Source of the DNA: Bacillus siamensis KCTC 13613
Lineage (GTDB): Bacteria > Bacillota > Bacilli > Bacillales > Bacillaceae
Length of the DNA: 64,000 bases
Reading direction: 5' to 3'
Assembly: GCF_000262045.1 (NCBI RefSeq)
Contig: NZ_AJVF01000040.1
Location: 62,001 to 126,000 of the forward strand
Shown here: positions 45,258-53,523 of the stretch, one piece after another
Numbering within the stretch: position 1 is the first letter of the stretch
How the letters are laid out: the number at the start of each line of letters is the position of its first letter
The notes under the pieces: model-generated
Told to the model about the DNA's origin: nothing
Seen by the model: the letters and a program-made list of their open reading frames with translations, nothing else
Databases searched by the model: none
Made by a program: the position numbers and the translations under genes

Positions 45258-46454
45258 ATGCAAAAACCGATTAGAGAACAAAAAGCTGTACTCATCATCT
45301 TATTAAGCAACATATTTATTGCGTTTTTAGGGATTGGGTTAATTATTCCAGTTATGCCGCTGTTTATGAATGTGATGCACTTGACAGGCAGCACAATGGG
45401 ATACCTTGTCGCTGCCTTTGCCGTCGCGCAATTAATCGCATCCCCCATTGCGGGAAGATGGGTTGACCGCTTCGGCAGAAAAATCATGATTCTCGCCGGG
45501 CTGTTTCTGTTCGCATTATCCGAGCTGACCTTCGGGTTGGGTACACATGTCTGCGTTTTGTACTTTGCAAGGGTGCTGGGGGGCGTCAGCGCCGCTTTTA
45601 TCATGCCCGCTGTTACAGCGTATGTCGCAGATATTACGACAGTGCAGGAAAGATCTAAGGCGATGGGCTATGTATCTGCCGCCATCAGCACAGGGTTTAT
45701 CATCGGGCCCGGCATAGGAGGATTTATTGCCGATCACGGTGTCCGTATGCCGTTTTTCTTTGCGGCGGGAATTGCATTTATCGCAGTGATTTCCTCTGTC
45801 TTTATGCTGAAAGAACCATTAACTAAAGAGGAACGCGCCCAGCAGATGGAAAGCGTCAAAGAGTCAACCTTCTTAAAAGATTTGAAAAAGTCGATTCACC
45901 CAAGCTATCTGATCGCCTTTATTATCGTCTTTGTGCTGGCATTCGGGCTGTCCGCCTACGAAACGGTGTTCAGTTTATTTACAAACCATAAATTCGGCTT
46001 TACGCCGAAGGATATCGCCGTTATTATTACGTTCAGCTCCATTGTTGCGGTCATCATCCAAGTGCTCGCATTCGGCAAGCTTGTCAACTTCCTCGGGGAG
46101 AAAAAAGTCATTCAGCTTTGTCTGGTCATCGGGGCTGTGCTGGCTTTCGTTTCTACGGTGATGTCAGGATTTTTGCCCGTGCTTGCTGTCACCTGTATCA
46201 TATTCCTTGCGTTTGATTTACTGCGCCCGGCACTGACTACTTTCCTATCGAAAATCGCAGGAAATCAGCAGGGATTTGTCGCCGGAATGAATTCAACATA
46301 CACGAGTTTAGGAACCATTTTCGGCCCGGCTCTGGGCGGTATTTTATTTGATATGAATATTCACTTCCCGTTTCTGTTCGCAGGCGTGGTCTTATGTCTC
46401 GGTCTGGGACTGACCCTTGTGTGGAAAGGAAAGGCCGGCGAGGTTTCGGAGTAG
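45258..46454 (+). CDS. Blt/Bmr/NorA-type MFS multidrug efflux transporter
   Basis: 398 aa, twelve membrane helices. MFS motif A GRWVDRFGRK (about 71-80), motif C-like GFIIGPGIGG near 150, and segments nearly as in my memory of B. subtilis Blt (LLSNIFIAFLGIGLIIPVMP, FDLLRPALT, GNQQGFVAGMNSTYTSLG). Such proton antiporters export fluoroquinolones, dyes and polyamines. GGAGAAAC precedes the ATG. By position it could stand where yhjO is in B. subtilis, so the symbol is left open. Confidence 0.88.
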   Translation: MQKPIREQKAVLIILLSNIFIAFLGIGLIIPVMPLFMNVMHLTGSTMGYLVAAFAVAQLIASPIAGRWVDRFGRKIMILAGLFLFALSELTFGLGTHVCVLYFARVLGGVSAAFIMPAVTAYVADITTVQERSKAMGYVSAAISTGFIIGPGIGGFIADHGVRMPFFFAAGIAFIAVISSVFMLKEPLTKEERAQQMESVKESTFLKDLKKSIHPSYLIAFIIVFVLAFGLSAYETVFSLFTNHKFGFTPKDIAVIITFSSIVAVIIQVLAFGKLVNFLGEKKVIQLCLVIGAVLAFVSTVMSGFLPVLAVTCIIFLAFDLLRPALTTFLSKIAGNQQGFVAGMNSTYTSLGTIFGPALGGILFDMNIHFPFLFAGVVLCLGLGLTLVWKGKAGEVSE

Positions 46455-46490
46455 GGTGCACTCCCCCTTCTCCGGAGCTTTTTTTGTTTA
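46446..46490 (+). terminator. Terminator of the TetR-Blt operon
   Basis: CGGAGTAGGG pairs with CCCCTTCTCCG with a small internal loop, then GAGCTTTTTTT. It overlaps the pump stop codon region. Confidence 0.7.
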
Positions 46491-46619
46491 TGATAAGAAA
46501 AATGAATGGATTATGAGAAATAATTCATCATTTATTTATCTCAAAATCTATACTATAGTAATAGTAAGGTTAACGAGCTTAACAATTTAATATGAATGTT
46601 TCAGGAAGAAGGGTTTTCA

Positions 46620-47777
46620 TTGAAGAAAGACAAACATCTCCTTACGGATATCTGGTTTATTCTCATCAGTGCGGCAGGGGGGTTTCTTCTTTCGCTTACA
46701 GGAATGTCGATCGCCTGGATGCTCGGAACGCTTGCCGCCGGCTGCATCCTCTCCATGACGAGGCCCCGCTGGCTGTTCATGGCGGCTGACAGAAGAGGGA
46801 TTAACCGCAGATGGCTTGCGGCGGGACAAATGATTCTCGGCATCGAGCTCGGCCAAAAACTGAACCTGTCCGTTCTTTCAGTTTTACGGGATCATTGGCT
46901 TCCGGTAGGCTTCATGCTGATTTTCTCTATCGCGATGGCGCTTGTTTCCGGATATGTGCTCTTTCGGTTCAGCCGGACGGACATGATGACAAGCTTTGTA
47001 GGCACAGCGCCGGGCGGTTTATCCGCCATGCCCGGTATCGCTCAGGAAGTCGGCGCAAACACCGCGATTGTAAGTCTCATTCAGCTGACACGCGTCCTTC
47101 TGGTTGTCATGACAATACCGTTTCTCGTCATTTTCTTATTTACCAAACAAAACGGTACGGCTCAGACATCAGCCGGAGCCGTTTCAGCAGGAGCTTCACA
47201 TCCGGGCCTTATTCCCGTCTTGTTAACGGCCGGATTTATTTTGGCTGCCTGGCTTGCAAGTAAGGCCGCCAAACGGCTGAAATTTCCTGCCCCTTGGCTG
47301 CTCGGCAGCATGATCGGCGTTGCTGCCGCGGAAATCGGCGTGTCCGCCTTAGCGGGAAAAGACATGCTGGCCTGGTGGCCGCCGGAAGCGAACCAGCTGT
47401 CACAAATTTTTCTTGGCGCCACAATCGGTTCAAAAATGTACAAAAGCATGTTCACCGGCGTGTCCAGAGTGCTTACGATCGGATTTATTTCCTCCGTCGG
47501 ATTAATCGCCGCAATGATTCTGAGTGCGGTTGCCGTTTCTAAATTAACGGGCATCTCCATGATTACATCCGTTCTCGCCTTCTCTCCCGGCGGAATCGCC
47601 GAGATGGCGGCGACTTCGATCACCCTGCATGAGGACTCGACTTTCGTCGTCGCGGTTCAGGTCATCAGGATCGTTCTCGTCATCGCCATGCTTCCGCCCT
47701 TCTATCGCCTGCTGCACCACCTTTCTCAGCTGAAAAAGGCGCACGGCGATAGAGGCCGGGCAGAAAGAGGAACATGA
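46620..47777 (+). CDS. yhjN: AbrB-family (DUF819/ammonia monooxygenase-like) membrane protein (YhjN)
   Basis: 385 aa from TTG 46620, with AGAAGGG 6 nt upstream; the length equals the B. subtilis YhjN I recall. About ten membrane helices in two AbrB-type duplicated halves, each with a GxxPGGLSAMPGIAQEVG-like turn (FVGTAPGGLSAMPGIAQEVG near 133-152 and SPGGIAEMAATSITL near 330). The name 'ammonia monooxygenase' for this family is a historic mis-annotation; a transport role is more likely. Substrate unknown. Confidence 0.82.
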   Translation: MKKDKHLLTDIWFILISAAGGFLLSLTGMSIAWMLGTLAAGCILSMTRPRWLFMAADRRGINRRWLAAGQMILGIELGQKLNLSVLSVLRDHWLPVGFMLIFSIAMALVSGYVLFRFSRTDMMTSFVGTAPGGLSAMPGIAQEVGANTAIVSLIQLTRVLLVVMTIPFLVIFLFTKQNGTAQTSAGAVSAGASHPGLIPVLLTAGFILAAWLASKAAKRLKFPAPWLLGSMIGVAAAEIGVSALAGKDMLAWWPPEANQLSQIFLGATIGSKMYKSMFTGVSRVLTIGFISSVGLIAAMILSAVAVSKLTGISMITSVLAFSPGGIAEMAATSITLHEDSTFVVAVQVIRIVLVIAMLPPFYRLLHHLSQLKKAHGDRGRAERGT

Positions 47778-47784
47778 GCCGGAT

Positions 47785-47817
47785 AAAAAAACACGCATAA
47801 GGATGCGTGTTTTTTTA
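47785..47817. terminator. Bidirectional terminator between yhjN and yhjH
   Basis: AAAACACGCAT pairs with ATGCGTGTTTT around AAGG, with A and T runs on both flanks; the right arm touches the yhjH stop. Confidence 0.88.
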
Positions 47818-48336
47818 TTTCAACAGCTGCCCGACGCCATTTACAGAGCGCCAGTTTGCTGAAAGATCACGGAACAGCCGTTCAGCAAATAACAGTTCTT
47901 CATCTGTATAGCGGTCCAAAAATGCCAAGAACCGCTTTTTTATCATTTCGTGGTATTCGTGATGAAGGGAATGCAGCTCTTTTCCGGCAGGAGTCAGCCG
48001 GAAATAGACTTCTTTTTTATTGTCGCTCAGCCGGGTTCTGCGCAGAAATCCGGCTTCCAAAAACTTCGCGCAGCTTCTCGACACGGTCGGTTTTGTCGTC
48101 TTCATTTTTTCTGCTATTGATGTGACATTGATCGGTTCATGATCTCCGATACAAGATAAAATGTGTATTTCCGTCAAGGTCAGCTGAAGTTTTTTGCCGT
48201 TTTCTTCTCGGAGTTCGTCCATCCGTCCGGCTAATGACGCCCTGATGTCCTCCTGACACCTCTCCTGCTCGTGGAAAATGTCTGTCAGCCCCTCAAGAAT
48301 CATGTGTTTTGCATGGTCTGGCTGTCTTCTGTCCAA
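47815..48336 (-). CDS. yhjH: MarR-family transcriptional regulator (YhjH)
   Basis: About 173 aa from TTG 48336, chosen because GGAAGGGTGA lies 8 nt upstream; a GTG at 48348 is the alternative (177 aa). Winged helix: ITSIAEKMKTTKPTVSRSC-type recognition region (reads VTSIAEKMKTTKPTVSRS) and wing RRTRLSDNKKEVYF. Follows yhjG by 88 bp but has its own promoter (TTGTTT/TATAGT) overlapped by an 18-bp palindrome that also occurs twice before yhjG. It most likely represses both itself and yhjG and responds to an aromatic or electrophilic compound. Confidence 0.85.
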   Translation of the reverse strand: MDRRQPDHAKHMILEGLTDIFHEQERCQEDIRASLAGRMDELREENGKKLQLTLTEIHILSCIGDHEPINVTSIAEKMKTTKPTVSRSCAKFLEAGFLRRTRLSDNKKEVYFRLTPAGKELHSLHHEYHEMIKKRFLAFLDRYTDEELLFAERLFRDLSANWRSVNGVGQLLK

Positions 48337-48372
48337 CTGCTGAGTCACCCTTCCATATGGATTGTTTCCTTT

Positions 48373-48401
48373 ACTATAACGTTTTGTTACGGAAGAAACA
48401 A
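48373..48401 (-). promoter_or_regulatory. yhjH promoter with 18-bp palindromic operator
   Basis: Minus strand -35 TTGTTT (48401-48396), 17-bp spacer, -10 TATAGT (48378-48373). The palindrome TTGTTACGGAAGAAACAA (plus strand 48384-48401) covers the -35 and most of the spacer. The same 18-mer type appears upstream of yhjG. Confidence 0.7.
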
Positions 48402-48424
48402 TCATACAGGCGCAAAAAAGCGTA

Positions 48425-49903
48425 TCAGATAAGTCCCCATCTCTCCAAACCGGCCAGTACGGTTTCTTCCGCTTCACGTCCCGAGCCGCCGGCCGCCCAA
48501 GCCGCGTGGCCGTCTGGCCGGATCAAAACAGAATGGACGTCATCCCAGCCGATACGTGTTTCAAAAAGCGCCGCCCTGACAGTCGCCACGCTGTCCGTAT
48601 CAATACCGGCGGGAATGCTTCCTCTTAATGCCAGCAGCACAAAGCCGCCCTTGTGAAGAAAATCATACAGCCGGGCCGGCCGGCCGTCATGAAGAATCAG
48701 CTCTATATCGGGCAGCCGTTTTCCGTTCAGGAAATGCGGCGCAAGCTCCGGGTCCGGTTCATAATGCAGATCAAGCGCGGATACTTTTCCCGCCAATAAA
48801 CGGTTGGCCTCCTGAAAATCGAGCAAAGCGGTCATCGTTTCTCTTAATGCCATCCCCGACTCGGTAAAATCCATGAGCTTGATCTGGGTTTTTATATTGT
48901 GCAACACTTCTTTTCCCGCGCTGTGCCTTTCCTGATGATAGCTGTCCAGAAGATGAGGCGCCGCTTTCCCCTTCATTTGCGCCCCCAGCTTCCAGCCGAG
49001 GTTGAAGGCATCCTGAAGCCCCGTGTTCAGCCCTTGGCCGCCTGCGGGAAAATGAATGTGCGCCGCATCACCGGCCACAAAAACCCGGCCTGAGCGGTAT
49101 TGTTCAGCCTGACGCTCGGCATTGCCGAACCTTGACGTCCACACCGGATCACTCAATCCGAAATCAGTGCCGCATATCTGCCGCAGGTCTTCTTTCAGCT
49201 CTTTTTCTGTGACCGGCTCTTCTTTCCGCTTTTGCGGAGCGTGCGGAGAAACGATCAGGACGCGGAAAAGCCCGTCCGTAAGAGGGACAATGACAACCGA
49301 TCCCGCCAGACCGCACGTTGAAAAAAAGGCAGATTCAGGCGGAGTTTTCAAAACGGCATCACAGAGGGTTCCTATTAAGTCGGCATCAGTGCCCGAAAAA
49401 GCGATGCCCGCCTGTTTACGGACAATGCTCCCCGCTCCGTCCGTACCCGCGGCATATAAGCTGCGCAGGGTGCGGATACCGCTTTCATCCCGGAACACCG
49501 TCTCCACTCCGTCATCCGTCTGCGTAACAGACACCGCTTCCGCTCCGCGGATAATATCCGCGCCTAAACTTGATGCATATTCTTCCAAGAGCCGCTCCGT
49601 ATCAGCCTGAGGCAGCATTAACGAATAATTCTGCTTAGAATCCAGCCGGGAAAAATCCAGCCGTGTATCCAGCATCGAAAAATGGCCGGATGACACCTTC
49701 GTCCCTTTATCCAAAAAGCGTTCCAATATGCCTCTCATTGCAAAAAGCTCCAGTGTGCGCGGATGCATAATAAGCGCCTTGGAATAGGGCACCGTCTTCT
49801 TCAATCGTTCAATGACAGTCGTTTTCACTCCGGCAAGCGCAAGCTCTGATGCGAGCATGAGCCCGACCGGACCTCCCCCGATAATGGCAGCCTGTGTTTC
49901 CAT
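48425..49903 (-). CDS. yhjG: FAD-dependent aromatic monooxygenase (YhjG)
   Basis: 492 aa group A flavoprotein hydroxylase (PheA/TfdB, PgaE and rifampicin-monooxygenase type). N-terminal FAD motif IIGGGPVGLMLASE (7-20), DG-type segment AAGTDGAGSIVRK near 150-162, second FAD motif VFVAGDAAHIHFPAGGQGLN near 278-297, and a C-terminal thioredoxin-like domain (about 395-490). Hydroxylates an aromatic substrate with NAD(P)H and oxygen; substrate unknown. Preceded by a promoter and two palindromes shared with the yhjH operator, so it is probably induced by its substrate through YhjH. Confidence 0.86.
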   Translation of the reverse strand: METQAAIIGGGPVGLMLASELALAGVKTTVIERLKKTVPYSKALIMHPRTLELFAMRGILERFLDKGTKVSSGHFSMLDTRLDFSRLDSKQNYSLMLPQADTERLLEEYASSLGADIIRGAEAVSVTQTDDGVETVFRDESGIRTLRSLYAAGTDGAGSIVRKQAGIAFSGTDADLIGTLCDAVLKTPPESAFFSTCGLAGSVVIVPLTDGLFRVLIVSPHAPQKRKEEPVTEKELKEDLRQICGTDFGLSDPVWTSRFGNAERQAEQYRSGRVFVAGDAAHIHFPAGGQGLNTGLQDAFNLGWKLGAQMKGKAAPHLLDSYHQERHSAGKEVLHNIKTQIKLMDFTESGMALRETMTALLDFQEANRLLAGKVSALDLHYEPDPELAPHFLNGKRLPDIELILHDGRPARLYDFLHKGGFVLLALRGSIPAGIDTDSVATVRAALFETRIGWDDVHSVLIRPDGHAAWAAGGSGREAEETVLAGLERWGLI

Positions 49904-49927
49904 CTCATCAGCCTTCTTTCATATTTA

Positions 49928-50024
49928 TTGTTACGCACGCAACAAAATCATCAAAAATAAAACGCTTGATTTTTGTTTCACGCGTAACAATCTCCATTAT
50001 AATCTTCCCTCTGCCTTTTGACAA
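49928..50024 (-). promoter_or_regulatory. yhjG promoter and twin 18-bp operators
   Basis: Minus strand -35 TTGTCA (50024-50019), 17-bp spacer, -10 TATAAT (50001-49996). Downstream lie TTGTTTCACGCGTAACAA (49973-49990, over the start site) and TTGTTACGCACGCAACAA (49928-49945, 45 bp further). Both are imperfect palindromes of the class seen at yhjH. Confidence 0.75.
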
Positions 50025-50033
50025 TCATTTCCG

Positions 50034-50061
50034 AAAAAAAGACGCCGTTCACTTGGCGTCT
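50034..50061 (-). terminator. Terminator overlapping the sipV stop
   Basis: GACGCC (50041-50046) pairs with GGCGTC (50055-50060), with seven T residues following on the minus strand. The sipV stop codon lies in the loop. Confidence 0.85.
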
Positions 50062-50564
50062 GATTCACTGATGACCCCGACGATGTCTTTATCCTTAATC
50101 GGTCCGAAATGGCGGCTGTCGAGGCTGTATATGCGATTGTCGCCAATAACGAAATATTGTCCCTTCGGTATGCTTTTGCGCCCGGTCGTTTCCTTCAATG
50201 TATAATCACCGGTCACATGGCTGCCTGCGGACAATGATGACTTTAACGGTTTTAAAAACGGTTCTGAAACCCGTTTTCCATTCACATACAGCTGGTCTTC
50301 CCTGTAAGCGATCGACTCGCCCGGGAGCCCGATGACACGTTTGATCAGCACTTTGCGGTGCGGGCCTTTAAACAGAACAATATCGAAACGGCGGATCGTT
50401 TTGTAACGATGGGAAAACTTGTTGACTATCAGCTCATTTCCTTGTTTAAAGGTCGGATTCATGCTGATTCCTTCGACTTTATAATCAATAAAAATGGCAT
50501 TTTTTAATTGTATGGCCAAAACAACGATAAGCACGCCGGCTATAAACCAAAATCGTTTTTTCAA
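50049..50564 (-). CDS. sipV: Type I signal peptidase (SipV)
   Basis: 171 aa, TTG start at 50564 (reads LKKRFW, initiator Met) overlapping the yhjE stop. One N-terminal membrane anchor (about 5-23), catalytic Ser34 in GISMNPTF and general base Lys75 in VLIKRVIGLPGES, then the GDN motif FVIGDNRIYSLDSRHFGPI near 139-157. Removes signal peptides from secreted preproteins on the outer membrane face. One of several paralogous Sip enzymes in this group; length and context identify SipV. Confidence 0.93.
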   Translation of the reverse strand: MKKRFWFIAGVLIVVLAIQLKNAIFIDYKVEGISMNPTFKQGNELIVNKFSHRYKTIRRFDIVLFKGPHRKVLIKRVIGLPGESIAYREDQLYVNGKRVSEPFLKPLKSSLSAGSHVTGDYTLKETTGRKSIPKGQYFVIGDNRIYSLDSRHFGPIKDKDIVGVISESDAK

Positions 50565-51187
50565 GATTCCTGTCTCCCTCCGTCTTTCTCATGCTGACTG
50601 ATCCTCGTCTGTAAACGCCGTTCGATATGCTTTCCTGCATACCACAGCACCGCGATCACCGTTAAGGCGCCCGCCATCCTGAAAGGCTGTGTAAAAAGCG
50701 CGTGAAGGTCATACCCGATAAAGCTGATCATAAAGATCATGACCATTTTCCCCATAGCGGCGGCTGATACAAACTGCAGCGCCCCCACCCGTGACAGGCC
50801 GGCAACGATATGAACCGCAGCGGACGGCGTAAAGGGGAAGCAAAGTAAAATAAACAGCGGACCGAAACCGTGCCGCTCAACCCAAAGCATCATCCGCCTT
50901 ATGGTCTGATGCCTGCGGATGAAACCGAAAGCTCTTTTCTGTCCGAAACGGCGGACGGCATAAAACATAAGCAGTGATCCTGCCGCAGATCCGAGCCACG
51001 ACAGAAAAAAACCTTCCCATAGTCCAAATGCATTCGTATTCGCCACCACAAATACAACAAGCGGCAAAAACGGAAGAAACGCTTCAATAAAAGGCAGTAA
51101 AACTGCAGCCGCCGGGCCGAAAGCTCTATAGCTTTGGAACCATTCCGTCAGCTGTTCCTCAGTGAAATATGATAAAAATTGCTCCAA
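50561..51187 (-). CDS. yhjE: TVP38/TMEM64 (DedA-like) membrane protein (YhjE)
   Basis: 208 aa, TTG start at 51187 behind AAGGAGT. Five or six membrane segments with the SNARE-associated/VTT-type core: FIEAFLPFLPLVVFVVANTN, GSAAGSLLMFYAVRRFGQKR and FPFTPSAAVHIVAGLSRV. Such proteins are proposed scramblases or transporters for lipid carriers. In operon with sipV (4-bp overlap), so a role linked to the cell envelope is plausible. Divergent from yhjD. Confidence 0.85.
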   Translation of the reverse strand: MEQFLSYFTEEQLTEWFQSYRAFGPAAAVLLPFIEAFLPFLPLVVFVVANTNAFGLWEGFFLSWLGSAAGSLLMFYAVRRFGQKRAFGFIRRHQTIRRMMLWVERHGFGPLFILLCFPFTPSAAVHIVAGLSRVGALQFVSAAAMGKMVMIFMISFIGYDLHALFTQPFRMAGALTVIAVLWYAGKHIERRLQTRISQHEKDGGRQES

Positions 51188-51270
51188 CGTTTATACTCCT
51201 TAACGAGTTTGTCTATCCTTATTCTACACATTATCTCCAAAAAACGAAAATGTTTACGAGATTTTCCGAC

Positions 51271-51299
51271 TTGAAATATCGTGTAAGCGAGTATAAAAT
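51271..51299 (+). promoter_or_regulatory. Sigma-A promoter of yhjD
   Basis: TTGAAA (51271-51276), 17-bp spacer, TAAAAT (51294-51299), 39 bp before the yhjD start. Confidence 0.6.
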
Positions 51300-51337
51300 A
51301 AGAACAAATGTTCTCTTTTAAGAAAGAAGGAGTATTT

Positions 51338-51697
51338 ATGCCTGACATCCGGAGCGGCACCCGCGACCTCATCGAAAAAGGGCTGTTTCTGCCCATGGCA
51401 GCCGCCATTCTGAATCGGGATCTCGAAGCGCTTGATTCGTGCCCGTTCAAATTAAAACAACCCTATAAACAGCTTATCAGCTGCTCTTTAAAATTAGCAC
51501 AAAAGGATTTGAGTGATGTTCGAAAAGAGTTAAGAAAGCGTAAAATCAAAATATACGAAGCCCAAAGAGACGAAGCATTTACACTTTATATATGCACCAT
51601 TAACGGCTATGAAGAAAAACACCGTTATTTCAACCCGAGAATACGGGAACAGGTAACCGCCTTATTGGAATATTACCTGTCTCTTGCAGCCATTTAA
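51338..51697 (+). CDS. yhjD: YhjD family protein, unknown function
   Basis: 119 aa from ATG 51338 behind AAGGAGT. Soluble, all-helical and basic: GTRDLIEKGLFLPMAAAIL, FKLKQPYKQLISCSLKLA, DVRKELRKRKIKIYEAQ, YFNPRIREQVTALLEYYL. Similar to YhjD of B. subtilis by position and size. YhjD-type proteins occur across Bacillus without an assigned function. A short CAGCCGTGACTG-type hairpin after the stop is too weak to call a terminator. Confidence 0.75.
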   Translation: MPDIRSGTRDLIEKGLFLPMAAAILNRDLEALDSCPFKLKQPYKQLISCSLKLAQKDLSDVRKELRKRKIKIYEAQRDEAFTLYICTINGYEEKHRYFNPRIREQVTALLEYYLSLAAI

Positions 51698-51816
51698 AAA
51701 GCAGCCGTGACTGCTCTTCCTTCCAATCATAAAATTCAGACTATTCACACTATACATTCGACATGATTTTCTTTATAATTCGGGACACGCTGTTTTCAAT
51801 GAAAAGGAGGAATGTT

Positions 51817-52017
51817 ATGAAACTGATTCATGTTCTCGCTGCTCTGCCCTTTTTCGGAATTCTCGCCGGCATTCCATTCGCCAACCGGGTGACGCCTTAT
51901 GTTTTCGGAATGCCTTTCATTCTCGCATATGTCGTCATCTGGGCGGTGCTGACTTCTGTTCTGATGGCTGCGGTTTACAAATTGGACAAAGAAAACAAGG
52001 CGGGTGAGACGGAATGA
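51817..52017 (+). CDS. yhjC: DUF3311 small membrane subunit (YhjC)
   Basis: 66 aa from ATG 51817 behind AAGGAGG; the longer frame adds 18 residues that do not fit the family. Two membrane helices: LIHVLAALPFFGILAGIPFA and MPFILAYVVIWAVLTSVLM. DUF3311 proteins are encoded directly before sodium:solute symporters and are probably their small subunits, as here with yhjB (4-bp overlap). Confidence 0.88.
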   Translation: MKLIHVLAALPFFGILAGIPFANRVTPYVFGMPFILAYVVIWAVLTSVLMAAVYKLDKENKAGETE

Positions 52018-53483
52018 ACGCCGCATTTCCCGTAATGGCCGCCGTGCTCCTGTTTTGTGTATATCTCGGAATCCGCGCCCGAAAAGGAAAAAAGATGGAT
52101 CTTGAACAATGGACGGTGGGCGGACGCGGCTTCGGCACGATGTTTGTCTTTTTATTAATGGCGGGAGAAATTTACACGACCTTCACATTCCTCGGCGGAA
52201 GCGGATGGGCTTACGGAAAAGGAGGTCCCGCCTTTTACATTATCGCTTACGGCTGTCTTGCCTACATTTTGTCATATTGGCTTCTGCCTGCCGTGTGGAC
52301 ATACGCCAAACAGCACAAACTGATGTCGCAATCTGATTTTTTTATTTCAAAATACAACAGCCCGCTCCTCGGCATTCTCGTATCGCTCGTCGGCATCGCA
52401 TCTCTCATCCCCTATCTCGTCCTGCAGCTGAAAGGGCTCGGATTAATTGTTTCAGCAACGTCGTATGGCCAGATTCCGCCATCAGCCGCAGTCTGGATCG
52501 GCGCTGTCTCCATCACGATTTATGTGATGATTTCAGGAATCCACGGTTCAGCGTGGATATCAGTCGTCAAAGACATCATGATTTTAGGCATCGTCCTGTA
52601 TTTAGGCATTTATCTTCCCATTCATTACTACGGCGGTTTTGCGGAGATGTTCAAACAAATCGACGCCGCAAAACCCGGATTTCTTACACTTTCTGAAACC
52701 GGACAGAGCCCTTCATGGTTCAGCTCAACCGTCCTGCTGACCGCTCTCGGCTTTTATATGTGGCCCCATACCTTTGCCGCTTCCTATTCGGCGGAGCATC
52801 CGCGGGTGTTTCGGAAAAACGCGATCATCATGCCTCTTTATCAGCTTGTCCTGCTGTTTGTCATCTTTACCGGATTTGCAGCGATTCTGCAGGTGCCCGG
52901 TTTAAAAGGGGCGGACACGGATCTCGCCTTATTAAAGCTGTCAGTGAAAACCTTTGATCCTTGGTTTGTCGGACTGATCGGATCGGCTGGCATTCTGACG
53001 GCGCTTGTCCCCGGTTCAATGATACTCATGGCCTCAAGCACGCTGTTCGCCAAAAATGTGTACAAAGCAATCCGGCCCGGCACGACTGACAAAAAAGTTT
53101 CGCGGCTCGCTAAATATGCCGTACCCGTTATCGCGCTGATTTCCGTATATTTTACGCTGAAAGGCGGAAATACCATCGTCACCTTGCTTTTAATGGGCTA
53201 CAGCCTTGTCACCCAGCTTTTCCCCGCGCTTTTATTCAGCCTGCCGAAGCGGCGTTTTATCACAAGCCACGGCGCTTTTGCCGGCATAGCGGCCGGGGTC
53301 GGGACGGTCGCCTTCATCACGCTGACCGAATCAACCATCGGAACCCTCTTTCCGTTTCTTCCGCAAATCGTGAAAGACATGAATACAGGCATCATCGCGC
53401 TGATTTTAAACACTGCCGTCATGTTTGCAGTCAGTGCCGCAGTCAGAAAAAAACAAATCAGCGCAGCCGAAAAGGCGGCTTAA
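52014..53483 (+). CDS. yhjB: Sodium:solute symporter (SSS family) permease (YhjB)
   Basis: 489 aa with about 13 membrane helices. Core SSS signatures include GRGFGTMFVFLLMAGEIYTT, GPAFYIIAYG, SQSDFFISKYNSPLLG and a MWPHTFAASYSAEHPR segment. Transports an unknown organic solute with Na+; related systems carry pantothenate, proline or carboxylates. ATG overlaps the yhjC stop by 4 bp. Confidence 0.88.
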   Translation: MNAAFPVMAAVLLFCVYLGIRARKGKKMDLEQWTVGGRGFGTMFVFLLMAGEIYTTFTFLGGSGWAYGKGGPAFYIIAYGCLAYILSYWLLPAVWTYAKQHKLMSQSDFFISKYNSPLLGILVSLVGIASLIPYLVLQLKGLGLIVSATSYGQIPPSAAVWIGAVSITIYVMISGIHGSAWISVVKDIMILGIVLYLGIYLPIHYYGGFAEMFKQIDAAKPGFLTLSETGQSPSWFSSTVLLTALGFYMWPHTFAASYSAEHPRVFRKNAIIMPLYQLVLLFVIFTGFAAILQVPGLKGADTDLALLKLSVKTFDPWFVGLIGSAGILTALVPGSMILMASSTLFAKNVYKAIRPGTTDKKVSRLAKYAVPVIALISVYFTLKGGNTIVTLLLMGYSLVTQLFPALLFSLPKRRFITSHGAFAGIAAGVGTVAFITLTESTIGTLFPFLPQIVKDMNTGIIALILNTAVMFAVSAAVRKKQISAAEKAA

Positions 53484-53523
53484 TGGTAAAATAGCGGTAA
53501 GACATATGGAGGGAGAAAGCCGC

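Noticed and set aside
46500-46600. Operator-like inverted repeats before yhjN
   Set aside because: ACTATAGT and an imperfect ATGAGAAATAATTCAT repeat occur, but in A+T-rich DNA such repeats are expected by chance, and no neighbouring regulator points to them.
51698-51816. Terminator after yhjD and promoter of yhjCB
   Set aside because: AGCAG/CTGCT is too short and lacks a T-run on the plus strand. A TATAAT at 51772-51777 is present, but the best -35 (TATACA) is poor, so neither was listed as a feature.
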